DNA from: Conexibacter sp. DBS9H8
GTDB lineage: Bacteria > Actinomycetota > Thermoleophilia > Solirubrobacterales > Solirubrobacteraceae
Reading direction: 5' to 3'
Assembly: GCF_023330685.1 (NCBI RefSeq)
Contig: NZ_CP097128.1
Coordinates: 3,472,001-3,536,000 of the forward strand
Length of the DNA stretch: 64,000 nt
The position numbers and the translations under genes are program-made. How positions within the stretch are numbered: position 1 is the stretch's first letter; every line of letters starts with the position of its first letter. The notes beneath the pieces are model-generated. The model was not told where the DNA came from and searched no databases. It saw nothing but the letters and a program-made list of their open reading frames with translations. Shown here piece after piece: positions 25,205 to 34,098 of the stretch.

Positions 25205-26849
25205 CCCTGATCCACCGATGGGCTGGGTCAGAGTTCTTTTTTGCGGTCGCTGGGCCGGTTCTTGCTTGATGGGAGGTGCTGGCGGGGTTGAACGGGGTGC
25301 CAGGTCTCTCGGCTATCGGGTCCAAAGCGGTTTTCGGGGTCGGTTTGGGGCGGCGGTGATCGCGCCCGGGGTGAGCGGAAGGTCGGCGGGAGTTCAGTGA
25401 GGCCGGGACCGGCCGGTCGGCCGGTCAGGCGGCTGGGAGTGCGCGTATCCGTGCGAGTGCGGCGAGGTAGTCGCCGTGCCAGGGCCAGCGGGCGGGGAGG
25501 TGCAGGGTCCAGCCGCGTGCGTGTCGGGTCAGCCGTCCGGTGATCTGGATCAGTCGGCGCCGCAGGGTGCGGGCGGCGCGGATGGTGCTGTTGGGCAGCC
25601 CGATGATCTGGGTCCATCTGAGCAGGTTGTGCGCGAGTGCGGCGAGCACGGTCCAGGCGGCGTTCGCGTAGAAGTGACCGGAGGGAAAGTGCTGAAGAGC
25701 CTGGTCTTTGAGGTCGGCGATGACCTGCTCCACGACGGCGTGGTCACGGTGTTCGGCCTCGACCAGGGCGAGCGCGTCGGTGCGGTTGGTGATGAAGCAG
25801 AAGTGTCGCCAGTCCGGCCAGAGCATGAGCTGCTCAGGGTCAGTCAGGCGGGTGCGGCGCACGATGAGACGCCGGTTGTTGTAGAGAGTCTCGGCGATCT
25901 GGGCTTCACCGCCGTCGGGGTACTCAATCGACTGCCAGTCACCATCTGCGATCCCATGGATCGCTGTGGTCACAGCCTTGATGTTGCGCACCCCGATGGA
26001 GTACTGCCAGCCCTTGGCCTCCAGCAGCTCGAACACCTTCATGTTCCAGAACCCCGAGTCTGCGCGCACGAGCTTTTGCCCGGTCGCACCGGCGCGTTCG
26101 ACGCGGGCGATCAGTTCCTCACAGAACCGTTTGACACCCTTTTGCGTGTTCGCTGATCCCTTGCGCAGTCGGATGTGCAGCGCCTCGCGGGTATCGGCCC
26201 GGGTCGCCAGCAGCGGGTGATATCCAAACAGCTTGGTGTACCCGTATCCCGCTCCCTGTTTCAGTGGGCCGCACACCTCCCCGACGAAGCTGTCGATGTC
26301 GATCACCAGCCGGGCGTGGCCGGGGCCCGCGCCGGCCCGCCACGCACGCGCCAGCGTGTCGCCGAGCAGCTTGTCGAGCTGGCGAACATGCCCGAAGGTG
26401 AACGCGCGCAGGAACGTGCCCAGCGTCGAGGGCGCCGGCATCCACCCGCCGAGCAGCCGTCCGGTCCGGCCCGCCCGCAGCACCTGACAATCATCGATGC
26501 AGTCCGCGCCGAGGACCATCGCGAACAGGACCGCCATGACCTTGCGGCCCGCGTTCGCCGCCCCCGGACGGTCAGACCGCAGAGAGATCAGCCGGCCGGC
26601 GAGTGACTCGACCCCAAGGCGCCGCGTGAGCGTGCTGACCAGCGCGATCCCGGCGTCAGACACCGCCCGCTCATCATCAAAAACGACCTGGACGCCGTCC
26701 AGTCCGACCGTCGTGGCATCGTTCACCATGAAGGTGACCTCCTGATCGCAGGCCGCGACCGCCGGAATCGGTCGCTTTTAACCTGCTCAGGAGGTCATTC
26801 TTCACACGACCCCGGACAGAACCACCCCACAGAATCAGTGGATCAGGGC
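25205..26849 (-). mobile_element. IS1380-family insertion sequence, copy 3 (inverted)
   Basis: The third 1,645-bp copy, in the opposite orientation to copies 1 and 2. It is flanked by TTAG at 25201-25204 and 26850-26853, which is CTAA on the element's coding strand. It separates the IclR regulator gene from the promoter of the mutase operon; without it the gap would be about 190 bp. Ends, leader hairpin (26736-26796) and tail hairpin (25407-25426) match the other copies. Confidence 0.95.
25425..26729 (-). CDS. IS1380-family transposase, copy 3
   Basis: A 434-residue transposase identical to the products of the other two copies, transcribed toward the mutase operon. The reading frame is intact. 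Read-through from this element could add transcription to the hyuA promoter region, though the hairpin over its stop may limit that. Confidence 0.93.
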   Translation of the reverse strand: MVNDATTVGLDGVQVVFDDERAVSDAGIALVSTLTRRLGVESLAGRLISLRSDRPGAANAGRKVMAVLFAMVLGADCIDDCQVLRAGRTGRLLGGWMPAPSTLGTFLRAFTFGHVRQLDKLLGDTLARAWRAGAGPGHARLVIDIDSFVGEVCGPLKQGAGYGYTKLFGYHPLLATRADTREALHIRLRKGSANTQKGVKRFCEELIARVERAGATGQKLVRADSGFWNMKVFELLEAKGWQYSIGVRNIKAVTTAIHGIADGDWQSIEYPDGGEAQIAETLYNNRRLIVRRTRLTDPEQLMLWPDWRHFCFITNRTDALALVEAEHRDHAVVEQVIADLKDQALQHFPSGHFYANAAWTVLAALAHNLLRWTQIIGLPNSTIRAARTLRRRLIQITGRLTRHARGWTLHLPARWPWHGDYLAALARIRALPAA

Positions 26850-26922
26850 TTAGGCAGGGTCCAGCCTGCCTTTCGACCGTAGAACCGGGGGCGAGGTGTC
26901 GTCAAGCGGTGCTGGGGGCCGG

Positions 26923-27669
26923 TCAGATACTGCTCAGTCGCTGGGCTACCAGGCCAGCAACGTCTTGCATCGGCGCAACGAGCCCGAGTCGAACCGACTC
27001 CGTCATCCGAGACTCTGGACCGAGCACGCTCAGAGCCATCACCTGATGTTCCGGAACCTGAACAGGCACGGCGATTCCGGCTGCTCCGGCAAGTCTCTCG
27101 CCCGCGCTGACGGCCCACCCGCATTTATGGATTTCATCGAGGGCGCGGCGCAAAGCGGTCCCGTCGGCCGCGGGCGTCTCACCCGTGCAGAGAGCTCGAA
27201 CGAGTTTTTCCCGCTGGGGCTCAGGAGTGAAGGCCAGCAGGGTCTTTCCGGAGGCGCCAACCTGCAGTCGGATCCTCGATCCGATGCCGGTCTTGTAGAG
27301 CAGGGGCAGCGGCGACTGATGCTCGACGATGCACACCCGATCAAGACCCATCCGGATGTTGAGCGTGATGGTTTCCTCGGTGAATTCGCGCAACTGCCCC
27401 AGGATCGGTCCAGCCAGCGCGGACATCATTCCGACCTCGTCGACGGCGTTCTGGCCGAATCGCCAGAGCCCCGGTCCCAGCAGGTAGCGATTGTCGACCG
27501 GATCTTTGATGACCAGCCCACGGTAGGAGAGGTTCTGCAGGATCCGGAACACAGTGCCCTTGGGCAACGCGGTCCGCTGGACGACCTCAGTCAGCGTCCG
27601 AGGCCCAGACGCGAGAAAGTCGATGATGTCGATCGCCCTCTCGATGACTTGTATTCGGTCGTTGTTCAT
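26923..27669 (-). CDS. IclR-family transcriptional regulator
   Basis: A 248-residue regulator. Residues about 5-70 form a winged HTH (ERAIDIIDFL, TLTEVVQRTALPKGTVFRIL, YRGLVIKDPVDNRYLLG). The rest is the IclR effector domain with GSRIRLQVGASGKTLLAF and AGIAVPV. Such proteins bind small aromatic or carboxylic effectors and act as repressors or activators on short palindromes. Start ATG 27669 is chosen on domain content; the much longer open frame is antisense to the SDR gene. Its nearest targets are the mutase operon promoter downstream and the divergent SDR gene. Confidence 0.9.
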   Translation of the reverse strand: MNNDRIQVIERAIDIIDFLASGPRTLTEVVQRTALPKGTVFRILQNLSYRGLVIKDPVDNRYLLGPGLWRFGQNAVDEVGMMSALAGPILGQLREFTEETITLNIRMGLDRVCIVEHQSPLPLLYKTGIGSRIRLQVGASGKTLLAFTPEPQREKLVRALCTGETPAADGTALRRALDEIHKCGWAVSAGERLAGAAGIAVPVQVPEHQVMALSVLGPESRMTESVRLGLVAPMQDVAGLVAQRLSSI

Positions 27670-27807
27670 CGTGACTTGGCCGAGCATAAGCTCTTGAACA
27701 CAGAGACCAGCCCGCGCCAGGCCTGCCTTTCGGTGGTTCGGGATAATCGCCTCCGGCTCGATCGCCCAGGGTGACGAGACAGACACCAGCTGAGGGAGAC
27801 GCACATC

Positions 27808-28569
27808 ATGACCGGGACAGATCGGACCACGACTCGTCTCATCGGTAAACGCGTGCTGATCACGGGCGCCGCCAGCGGAATCGGTGCGGCGATCGCCCGG
27901 AGGCTCGCCTCCGAGGGGGGCCGTGTGGCGCTGGTCGACCGGGACCCGGTCGTGCCGGAGTACGCGGCCTCCCTCGACGGTGTGGGCTATGTCGTCGACG
28001 TGGCCGCGCGCGGCGCGGCCGAGACGGCCGTCGCACAGATCCTCAGCGACCTCGGCGGACTGGACGGACTCGTCAACTGCGCCGCGATCCAGCGCAACGG
28101 GAGCGCGCTCGACGTTGACGACGCGGCCTGGGAGGAGGTTCTGGCGATCAACCTCAGCGCACCGCTGGCGTGGATCCGCGCTGCACTGCCGCCGCTGCTG
28201 GACAGCGGCGCGGCCGCGATCGTCAACCTGACCTCGGTTGCCGCCCGCCATGCGCTTCCGAACAACGTCTCCTACGTGGCGACCAAACACGGCCTTTTGG
28301 GGGTCACCCGCAGCGTGGCCGTCGATTTCGGTCGACGAGGGGTCCGCTGCAACGCGATCTCGCCCGGCTCGATCAACACCCCGATGTTCGCGGAATATGT
28401 GCGGCGCAACCCGGAGAAGGCCAGCGGCCTGATGGATCAGAACTTCGCCGGGCGCTTCGGCGAAGCGGACGAGGTCGCCGCCCTGTGTGCCTACTTACTG
28501 TCTGACGAGGCCGGCTTCACCAACGGTGCAGAGTTCCTCATCGACGGCGGCAGGACCGCTGCGACGTGA
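27808..28569 (+). CDS. Short-chain dehydrogenase/reductase
   Basis: A 253-residue classical SDR. VLITGAASGIGAAIA is the NAD(P) site, LVNCAAIQRNG the NAG-type turn, IVNLTSVAARH supplies Ser and YVATKHGLL the Tyr and Lys; the C-terminus FTNGAEFLIDGG is typical. Asp in ALVDRDP after the second strand favours NAD over NADP. It is divergently transcribed from the IclR gene, with a GATAAT box at 27741-27746 in the gap but no clear -35. Likely oxidises a secondary alcohol or 3-hydroxyacyl-CoA. Confidence 0.88.
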   Translation: MTGTDRTTTRLIGKRVLITGAASGIGAAIARRLASEGGRVALVDRDPVVPEYAASLDGVGYVVDVAARGAAETAVAQILSDLGGLDGLVNCAAIQRNGSALDVDDAAWEEVLAINLSAPLAWIRAALPPLLDSGAAAIVNLTSVAARHALPNNVSYVATKHGLLGVTRSVAVDFGRRGVRCNAISPGSINTPMFAEYVRRNPEKASGLMDQNFAGRFGEADEVAALCAYLLSDEAGFTNGAEFLIDGGRTAAT

Positions 28570-28578
28570 CACGCGCCG

Positions 28579-29346
28579 TCAGTCCATGAGATAGCCCCCG
28601 TTGACATCCATGACCTCGCCGGTCATGTATCCGGCCGCCGTCGAACACAGGAACGTGACCGCGGCGGCCACGTCCGCGGGAGTTCCCATCCGTCCCACCG
28701 GGATCGCCTTCTCGAATCCGGTGACATCGGCGAGCATCTCGGTATCGATAGCCGCCGGCGCTACGACGTTGCACGTGATCCCGTACTCAGCGTTTTCGGT
28801 CGCAAGCCACTTGGCGAACCCCATCACCCCGGCCTTCGAGGCGCCGTAGGCCGAGAGGAGCCCGTAACCACCCGACTGGCCGGCGCTGGATCCGATGAAC
28901 ACGATACGGCCGTAGCGCTCACGTTGCATCGCCGGCAGTGCCCGCCGGCTGCACAGCATCCCGCCGGTCAGATTCACGCGGAGAATCTCATCCCAACTCG
29001 CGAGATTCTGATCAACCACCGCGGCTCGCCGCAGGATTCCCGCGTTGTTAACCAGAATCGAGACCAGACCTTCAACCGCTTCGACATCAGCAAACGCCCG
29101 CTCAACTGTGGCTTCATCACCGACATCACAGTGCACGAATCGGCAGCCCTCAATCGCCGCGTCGTCCGGCGCAGCCACGTCGAACACAACCACGCGCGCA
29201 CCTTGGCGGCGAAGTTCCCGGGCGATCTCAGCCCCGATGCCCTGGCGAGCCCCCGTGACCACAGCGACGCGACCCTCCATCCCCGGCAGACTCAGGATCG
29301 TCCCCGGGTCGGTCATGTCCGTGCGACGTGAGTGGATGTCATGCAC
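28579..29346 (-). CDS. Short-chain dehydrogenase/reductase
   Basis: A 255-residue classical SDR with VAVVTGARQGIGAEIAR, VVVFDVAAP (Asp, NAD preference), LVNNAGILRRA, IVFIGSSAGQSG and AYGASKAGVMGFAKWLA for the Tyr/Lys pair. The end YMTGEVMDVNGG is standard. GTG 29346 has the better ribosome site (GAAAGGA); ATG 29316 would give 245 residues. It is convergent with the SDR at 27808 and lies 33 bp downstream of the HIT-like gene in the same direction. Substrate unknown. Confidence 0.87.
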   Translation of the reverse strand: MHDIHSRRTDMTDPGTILSLPGMEGRVAVVTGARQGIGAEIARELRRQGARVVVFDVAAPDDAAIEGCRFVHCDVGDEATVERAFADVEAVEGLVSILVNNAGILRRAAVVDQNLASWDEILRVNLTGGMLCSRRALPAMQRERYGRIVFIGSSAGQSGGYGLLSAYGASKAGVMGFAKWLATENAEYGITCNVVAPAAIDTEMLADVTGFEKAIPVGRMGTPADVAAAVTFLCSTAAGYMTGEVMDVNGGYLMD

Positions 29347-29379
29347 AGATCCTTTCAGGGTCGAGCTTCGCGGCTGCGC

Positions 29380-29811
29380 TCACAACGCCGCCGCGGCGAG
29401 CCGATCCCGAATCTCCGAGGCGACCAACACCGCCTGCTCTTGGTCGCGATAGCGCTCACGATCATCGAAGTAATGCCCGTGCCGGGCCTCCTCGGGAAGG
29501 TCGGCAGCGCGAGGCGCTAAGAGGACATGCCAGTGGGGTGCTCCGTCCCCGAAGGCGTAGAGATAGACGCGCTCGGCATGTGTGACGGTCTTGATCGCTT
29601 GACTGAGGGCGACCAGCCGTGGCCCGAAAGTGGCGGCTTCCTCAGCGTTCATGCCGGTGACTTGCTCGGTATGACGCGCAGCCTGGAGGGTGATCCACCC
29701 GGGCACCTCGAGTCCGGGCAGAATCCCGGCGTGCCACAGCTCATCAGAGTAGACGACCGGCTGACCATCACGAACTGTCTGACACACGATGCAATCCGCC
29801 TGCACGCTCAT
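29380..29811 (-). CDS. HIT-like domain protein
   Basis: A 143-residue protein with an N-terminal zinc-type CxxC (ADCIVCQTV) and PHWHVLLAPR, which matches the HxHxxL part of the histidine-triad motif. The HIT superfamily hydrolyses or transfers nucleoside monophosphates; some members occur in catabolic clusters without a known role. The final His of a complete triad is replaced (HVLLAPR in place of HVHVH-type), so activity may differ. It is followed by the SDR gene at 28579. Confidence 0.6.
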   Translation of the reverse strand: MSVQADCIVCQTVRDGQPVVYSDELWHAGILPGLEVPGWITLQAARHTEQVTGMNAEEAATFGPRLVALSQAIKTVTHAERVYLYAFGDGAPHWHVLLAPRAADLPEEARHGHYFDDRERYRDQEQAVLVASEIRDRLAAAAL

Positions 29812-29908
29812 CCGCCTGCCTTTCGTAGTCGCCCCATGTTCGGCAGTTGACCAAGCCCCCCGAGTGCTGTCAATGGCACCGACCTCGGTCCTGCGGAGCC
29901 CTCTGTCG

Positions 29909-29964
29909 GTTGTTACAACGCCGGCTGTCGGACGAGGAGCGGCGACGGGTTGTCGTTGCTACAA
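29909..29964. promoter_or_regulatory. Paired short inverted repeats in a divergent gap (possible operators)
   Basis: Within the 297-bp gap between the HIT-like gene and the GST-like gene, GTTGTTACAAC (29909-29919) is a perfect 5-bp-arm inverted repeat around one base. A close relative, GTTGCTACAAG, lies 45 bp away (29954-29964). Two similar sites in a divergent promoter region may bind a dimeric regulator. The rest of the gap shows nothing recognisable. Confidence 0.3.
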
Positions 29965-30108
29965 GTCTCAGGTCAGGGGGTGGTCGGGGTGTTCACAAGG
30001 CCCGCCGAGTCCACCCCAGGAGTCCGCACGCGGGTACATGAAGGAGAGGGACGCTCATATGATTGCTGGCCTCCAGCCTGAGACGATCCAAACGGTTGCG
30101 AGTTGCCC

Positions 30109-30831
30109 ATGCACCTGACGCTCTACTTCGTGCCGCGTTCCCATCCCGTCGAGGCGGTGCGGCGCATGCTCGACTTCAAGAGCCTCCAGTACGACGAAGT
30201 GGAACTGGTTCCCGGCATCCACTCCGTTCGGCTGCGGCTGATGGGCTTTCCCGCGACGACGGTTCCGGCGATGACAATCGACGGCGAGAAGATCCAGGGC
30301 TCCACCCGTATCTCGCGGCGACTTGAGCAGCTTGTCCCCGATCCGCCGCTGTTTAGCAGGGACCCTGCCGCCCGCCGTGCCATCGAGGCGGCCGAACTGT
30401 GGGCGGATCAGGAGCTACAGAGCATCAATCGCAATGCGCTGCGCTGGATCCTGCCGCGCCGCGGGGGCATGCGAGTCCGTTTTGCGCCCAAGGCGCTGCA
30501 GCCCTACCCTCACCTCGCCGCCGCAGCCGCCTGGCCCCAGGCGGCGCTGCTGGCTTGGCTTCCGCGCGCAACCGCAGCCAACGTGCGACGCGATCTGGCC
30601 ACCCTGCCCGCCAAGTTGGATCACGTCGACGCGCTGATCGCCGAGGGCACCATCGGCAACGAGGTGCCCAACGCCGCCGACTTTCAGATCGGCTCGATCG
30701 TCTGGGCGATTCGCTCGTTCGAGGACCTCCGTCCCCTGTTGGCGAACCGCCCCTGCGCCCACCTGGGGGAGCTGATGGGAAACGAGCGGCCACGCGTGCC
30801 GGCGTTTCTCCCAGCCGACTGGCTGCCCTGA
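30109..30831 (+). CDS. Glutathione S-transferase-like protein
   Basis: A 240-residue protein with a thioredoxin-like N-terminal domain (LTLYFVPRSHPVEAVRRML, then VPAMTIDGEKIQGSTRISRRLEQ, the GST proline and SxR-type motif) followed by an all-helical domain (RAIEAAELWADQELQSI). GST-fold proteins in Actinomycetota often serve other thiols or act as lyases or isomerases, since glutathione is rare there. ATG 30109 is preferred over TTG 30103; neither has a strong ribosome site. It stands alone on the plus strand. Confidence 0.75.
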   Translation: MHLTLYFVPRSHPVEAVRRMLDFKSLQYDEVELVPGIHSVRLRLMGFPATTVPAMTIDGEKIQGSTRISRRLEQLVPDPPLFSRDPAARRAIEAAELWADQELQSINRNALRWILPRRGGMRVRFAPKALQPYPHLAAAAAWPQAALLAWLPRATAANVRRDLATLPAKLDHVDALIAEGTIGNEVPNAADFQIGSIVWAIRSFEDLRPLLANRPCAHLGELMGNERPRVPAFLPADWLP

Positions 30832-30871
30832 ACCGAGCGGAGGCAGTGGCGACCGGAGGCAGTGGCGACCG

Positions 30872-32068
30872 TTACAGGAGGAGCGCTGCCGGTTGTTCGA
30901 GTGTTACGCGAAGGTGCTGAACGAACCGGGCGGCCTCGGCGCCGTAGAGGATTCGATGATCGCTGGAGAGCGTGACTGACATCAGCGATCCGACCGTGAG
31001 CTCGCCGTCACGGACGATCGGGGCCTCGCGCACGGCTCCGATCGCGAGAATCGCCGCCTGGGGCGGCGTGACGACGGCAGTGAAGCGCGTCACTCCGAAC
31101 ATCCCGAGGTTCGAGACGGTGAACGTCGCTCCCGATAGCTGACCGGGCTCGATCGTGGCGTCCTTGATCCTGTCGATGAGCGAACGCGCGGTGCGAGCGA
31201 TCTCGCCCAGGGACCTCTGATCAGCGTCGAAGACGACCGGCGCGAACAAGTCGTCGCTGATCGACACCGCGAAGGCGACGTTGACGCTGTTATGCAGGCT
31301 GATGGCCATATCACCGTCCATCGAGCTGTTCGCCCGCGGAAAGGCTCTCAATGCGAGTGCCGCGGCCTTGATCACCATGTCGTTGTAGGACGGAACGGGA
31401 TCGCGATTGAGAGTGAGCATCTGCTCTCGCAGTGCGCGACAGGCGGTCATGTCGACTTCGGCCTCTACGCTGAAGTCGGGGATGGTCGTGTTCGACTCGA
31501 CCATGCGCCGCGAGACGAGCTGACGCCGGCAACTCATCGGCTCCGTACGCGCTCGCGCTGAGTCCGCCGGAGAACTCCGCTTGAGCGCTGAAGCGTTGGT
31601 CACAGCATCCTCGACCCGCGCGGGAGACCCACGTTGGGCGACCCCGAATGCCACGGCGTCCACATCGCGTTTGAGGATCCGGCCCCTCGGACCGCTGCCC
31701 TCGACCGTATCGAGGTTGATTCCCGACGATGCTGCGAGGCGCCGGGCGACAGGACTTGCTTCCCGCCGTCCTCGTGCCTGGGGCACGGGCAACTCCATCT
31801 CGGCCGCACCATCGGAAACCAGAGCCGGCGCCGGCCCGCGGACACCGATCGTCGCGACCGCGGCGCCCACAGCGACCGTTTCACCCTCCTGCACGAGAGT
31901 GACGAGCGTTCCGCTCGCGTCAGCCTGTAGGACGCTGACTGCCTTGTCGGTCTCCACCTCAACGAGGTCGTCTCCGACCTCGACGCTATCCCCGTCCTTC
32001 CGCAACCACGCCGTGATTACCGCCGAGGTTGTGTGCTCGGCCAGAGCCGGAAGGATGAAGTCAGACAT
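30872..32068 (-). CDS. Dihydrolipoamide acyltransferase (E2) of a 2-oxo acid/acetoin-type dehydrogenase
   Basis: A 398-residue E2. The single lipoyl domain has VGDDLVEVETDKAVSVLQ with the lipoylated Lys, a peripheral-subunit-binding domain is at about residue 105-140 (ASPVARRLAASSGINL, GSGPRGRILKRDV), and the catalytic domain ends in LSSDHRILYGAEAARF. The usual HxxxDG motif reads HRILYG, so Tyr replaces the catalytic Asp; I recall the same change in some other bacterial E2 lineages, so activity is not excluded. ATG 32068 overlaps the E1 stop by 8 bp. No E3 gene lies in the window. Confidence 0.88.
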   Translation of the reverse strand: MSDFILPALAEHTTSAVITAWLRKDGDSVEVGDDLVEVETDKAVSVLQADASGTLVTLVQEGETVAVGAAVATIGVRGPAPALVSDGAAEMELPVPQARGRREASPVARRLAASSGINLDTVEGSGPRGRILKRDVDAVAFGVAQRGSPARVEDAVTNASALKRSSPADSARARTEPMSCRRQLVSRRMVESNTTIPDFSVEAEVDMTACRALREQMLTLNRDPVPSYNDMVIKAAALALRAFPRANSSMDGDMAISLHNSVNVAFAVSISDDLFAPVVFDADQRSLGEIARTARSLIDRIKDATIEPGQLSGATFTVSNLGMFGVTRFTAVVTPPQAAILAIGAVREAPIVRDGELTVGSLMSVTLSSDHRILYGAEAARFVQHLRVTLEQPAALLL

Positions 32069-34079
32069 CGGGGTTCGCCGGTCCGCTACCGACAACCGAT
32101 CGGACCGCGTTCACGATGTCGTCGTAGCCGGGAAGCACCTCCCGCTCCAGATCCTTCTGGTACGGCATCGGAATTGACGGTGCGCCAACACGAACCACCG
32201 GCGCGTCGAGGTCCCAGAAGGCCCGTTCGCCGATCTGGGCCGCGACCTCACCCCCGTAGCCCCCGAAGGTCACCGCTTCGTGTGCGACAACAGCTCGGCT
32301 GGTCTTAGCCACCGACTCCAGAATGGAGTCGATGTCAAGCGGCGCCAGAGTGCGTGGGTCGATCACCTCGACGCTGATCCCGTCCCGGGCGAGCTCCCGC
32401 GCGGCGCGGACCGCCGCCGGAACCATGCTGCCGATTGCCACGACGGTCACGTCGTCCCCCCCGCGCACGACATGCGACTTCCCGAGCTCGATCGCGTAAC
32501 GCTCGACGGGAACCGGTTCGGGCTGGAGGACGAAGAGCCCCTTGGGCTCGAGAAAGATCGTCGGCCGGTCGTCCTGGATCGCCGCGGCCAGCAGGCCCTT
32601 GGCGTCATACGGGCTCGAGGGCATGACGACCACCAGCCCGGGAAAGTGCGCGAACACGCCCTCAAGACTCTGGGAGTGCTGAGCGCCGAGACGCATGCCA
32701 CCGCCGGAGGGCATCCGGATGACGAGCGGGAGCGATTGATCGCCTCCCACCATGAACGGGAGCTTTGCGGCCTGGTTGACGATCTGGTCGAACGCGACGG
32801 CGGAAAAGTCCGAGAACTGGATTTCGACGATTGGCCGCAGGCCGGTGAGTGCGGCACCGACCCCGGCCCCAAGGAAACCGGTCTCCGACAGCGGCGTATC
32901 GCGGATTCGAGCCGCACCAAAGCGTTCATACAAGCCCGCCGTGACGCGGTATAGGCCCCCAACCCGTCCGATGTCCTCGCCCATGATGAACGTCCGGGTG
33001 TCGGCCTCGAGTTCATGCTCGAGCGCCTCCCGCAACGCGTCGTTGAACCCGATCGTACGGTCACCCGTGGGCGGCGGTGCGGGGTGCTGGAGAACCGTCG
33101 AGCTCATGGCCGCTCGGACACTGTCCATCGTCGTGTCGGGGGCGGCGAACGCCGTTTGGACCGCAGCCGCGACGAGCGCCTTGACGTCGGAGAAGATCTC
33201 GGCGTCCACTTCATCGGTGAGCGCTCCCCGCTCGCGCAGCATTCGGCCGAGGCGCTCGATCGGATCGTTGGCCTCCCACAATGCCACGATCGCCGGATCC
33301 CGCACGTCCGGCAGGTTGCTGCGCATCGAGTGCTGCATCCGCCGGAAGGTCTTCATCTCCAGCAGCGTCGGACCGCTCCCCCCGCGGGCCTGCTCAATAG
33401 CCTCGGCTGCGGCCGACGAGACGGCTTGGACGTCGTTGCCGTCGACGATCTCCGCGGGGATGCCGTAGCCCCTGCCCCAGGTGGCGATGTCTTCCACGGC
33501 CCGAGTCGAACGCCAGTCAACCGAGAGCGAGAACTGGTTGTTCTCGCACACGAAGACAACCGGAAGCTTCCAGGTGGCCGCCAGGTTCAGTGCCTCGTGC
33601 GCGGCCCCTTCACCTGCTGCGCCGTCACCGAAGAACGCCACCGCTACGGCGTTGCTGCCGGTCAGCTTGGCCCCTAGCGCCGCTCCGCACGCATGCGGCA
33701 GGCCCGCCGCCAGGATGCCGTTGGAGCCGACGATACCGAGACTCGGCGCAGCGATGTGCATGGACCCGCCAAGCCCCCGGCAGTATCCGTTCTCCTTGCC
33801 AAACATCTCGGCCATCATTCGGCCGATGTCCGCGCCGCGCGCGATCAGATGACCATGGGAGCGGTGGTTCCCAACGAGAAAGTCGCCGGGCGCCATCGCC
33901 GCGCACGTGCCGACGGCCACCGCCTCTTGGCCGATGCAACTGTGTGCGGTGCCCGTGATCGAACCGCTGACGAACAGGTTCGTGGTCTCGGTCTCAAACT
34001 CGCGGATGAGCTGCATCTGGCGGTACCAGTCCAGCAGCCGTACCTTGTCGCCGACGTTCGGATTGCTGAGCGTGCTCAC
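32061..34079 (-). CDS. Fused E1 alpha-beta subunit of a thiamine-diphosphate 2-oxo acid/acetoin-type dehydrogenase
   Basis: A 672-residue protein joining both E1 subunits. Residues 1 to about 330 are E1-alpha (HSCIGQEAVAVG, NHRSHGHLIARGADIGRMMA, and the ThDP motif FFGDGAAGEGAAHEALN with CENNQFS). After a Pro-rich linker, E1-beta follows (RTIGFNDALREALEHELEAD, GEDIGRVGGLYRVT, TPLSETGFLGAGVGAAL). The alpha part resembles AcoA/PDH-alpha. It decarboxylates a 2-oxo acid or cleaves acetoin and passes the acyl group to the lipoyl E2 encoded next. GTG 34079 has a ribosome site (GAGGCAGGGA). Confidence 0.9.
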   Translation of the reverse strand: MSTLSNPNVGDKVRLLDWYRQMQLIREFETETTNLFVSGSITGTAHSCIGQEAVAVGTCAAMAPGDFLVGNHRSHGHLIARGADIGRMMAEMFGKENGYCRGLGGSMHIAAPSLGIVGSNGILAAGLPHACGAALGAKLTGSNAVAVAFFGDGAAGEGAAHEALNLAATWKLPVVFVCENNQFSLSVDWRSTRAVEDIATWGRGYGIPAEIVDGNDVQAVSSAAAEAIEQARGGSGPTLLEMKTFRRMQHSMRSNLPDVRDPAIVALWEANDPIERLGRMLRERGALTDEVDAEIFSDVKALVAAAVQTAFAAPDTTMDSVRAAMSSTVLQHPAPPPTGDRTIGFNDALREALEHELEADTRTFIMGEDIGRVGGLYRVTAGLYERFGAARIRDTPLSETGFLGAGVGAALTGLRPIVEIQFSDFSAVAFDQIVNQAAKLPFMVGGDQSLPLVIRMPSGGGMRLGAQHSQSLEGVFAHFPGLVVVMPSSPYDAKGLLAAAIQDDRPTIFLEPKGLFVLQPEPVPVERYAIELGKSHVVRGGDDVTVVAIGSMVPAAVRAARELARDGISVEVIDPRTLAPLDIDSILESVAKTSRAVVAHEAVTFGGYGGEVAAQIGERAFWDLDAPVVRVGAPSIPMPYQKDLEREVLPGYDDIVNAVRSVVGSGPANPDV

Positions 34080-34098
34080 GTCCCTGCCTCGCTGTGCC

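Noticed and set aside
25086-25325. HyuA frame extended upstream into IS1380 copy 3
   Set aside because: The extra 80 residues are the element tail (also seen in the same frame at copies 1 and 2) plus promoter DNA; the family N-terminus begins at ATG 25085.
4102-26849. Composite transposon carried by IS1380 copies 1-3
   Set aside because: Each copy has its own CTAA pair, and copy 1 alone exactly splits a gene, which fits single insertions. The constant target makes the flank test weak, so it is not excluded, but nothing supports it.
27670-28290. Long N-terminal extension of the IclR gene
   Set aside because: It is antisense to the SDR gene at 27808 and has no domain sense.
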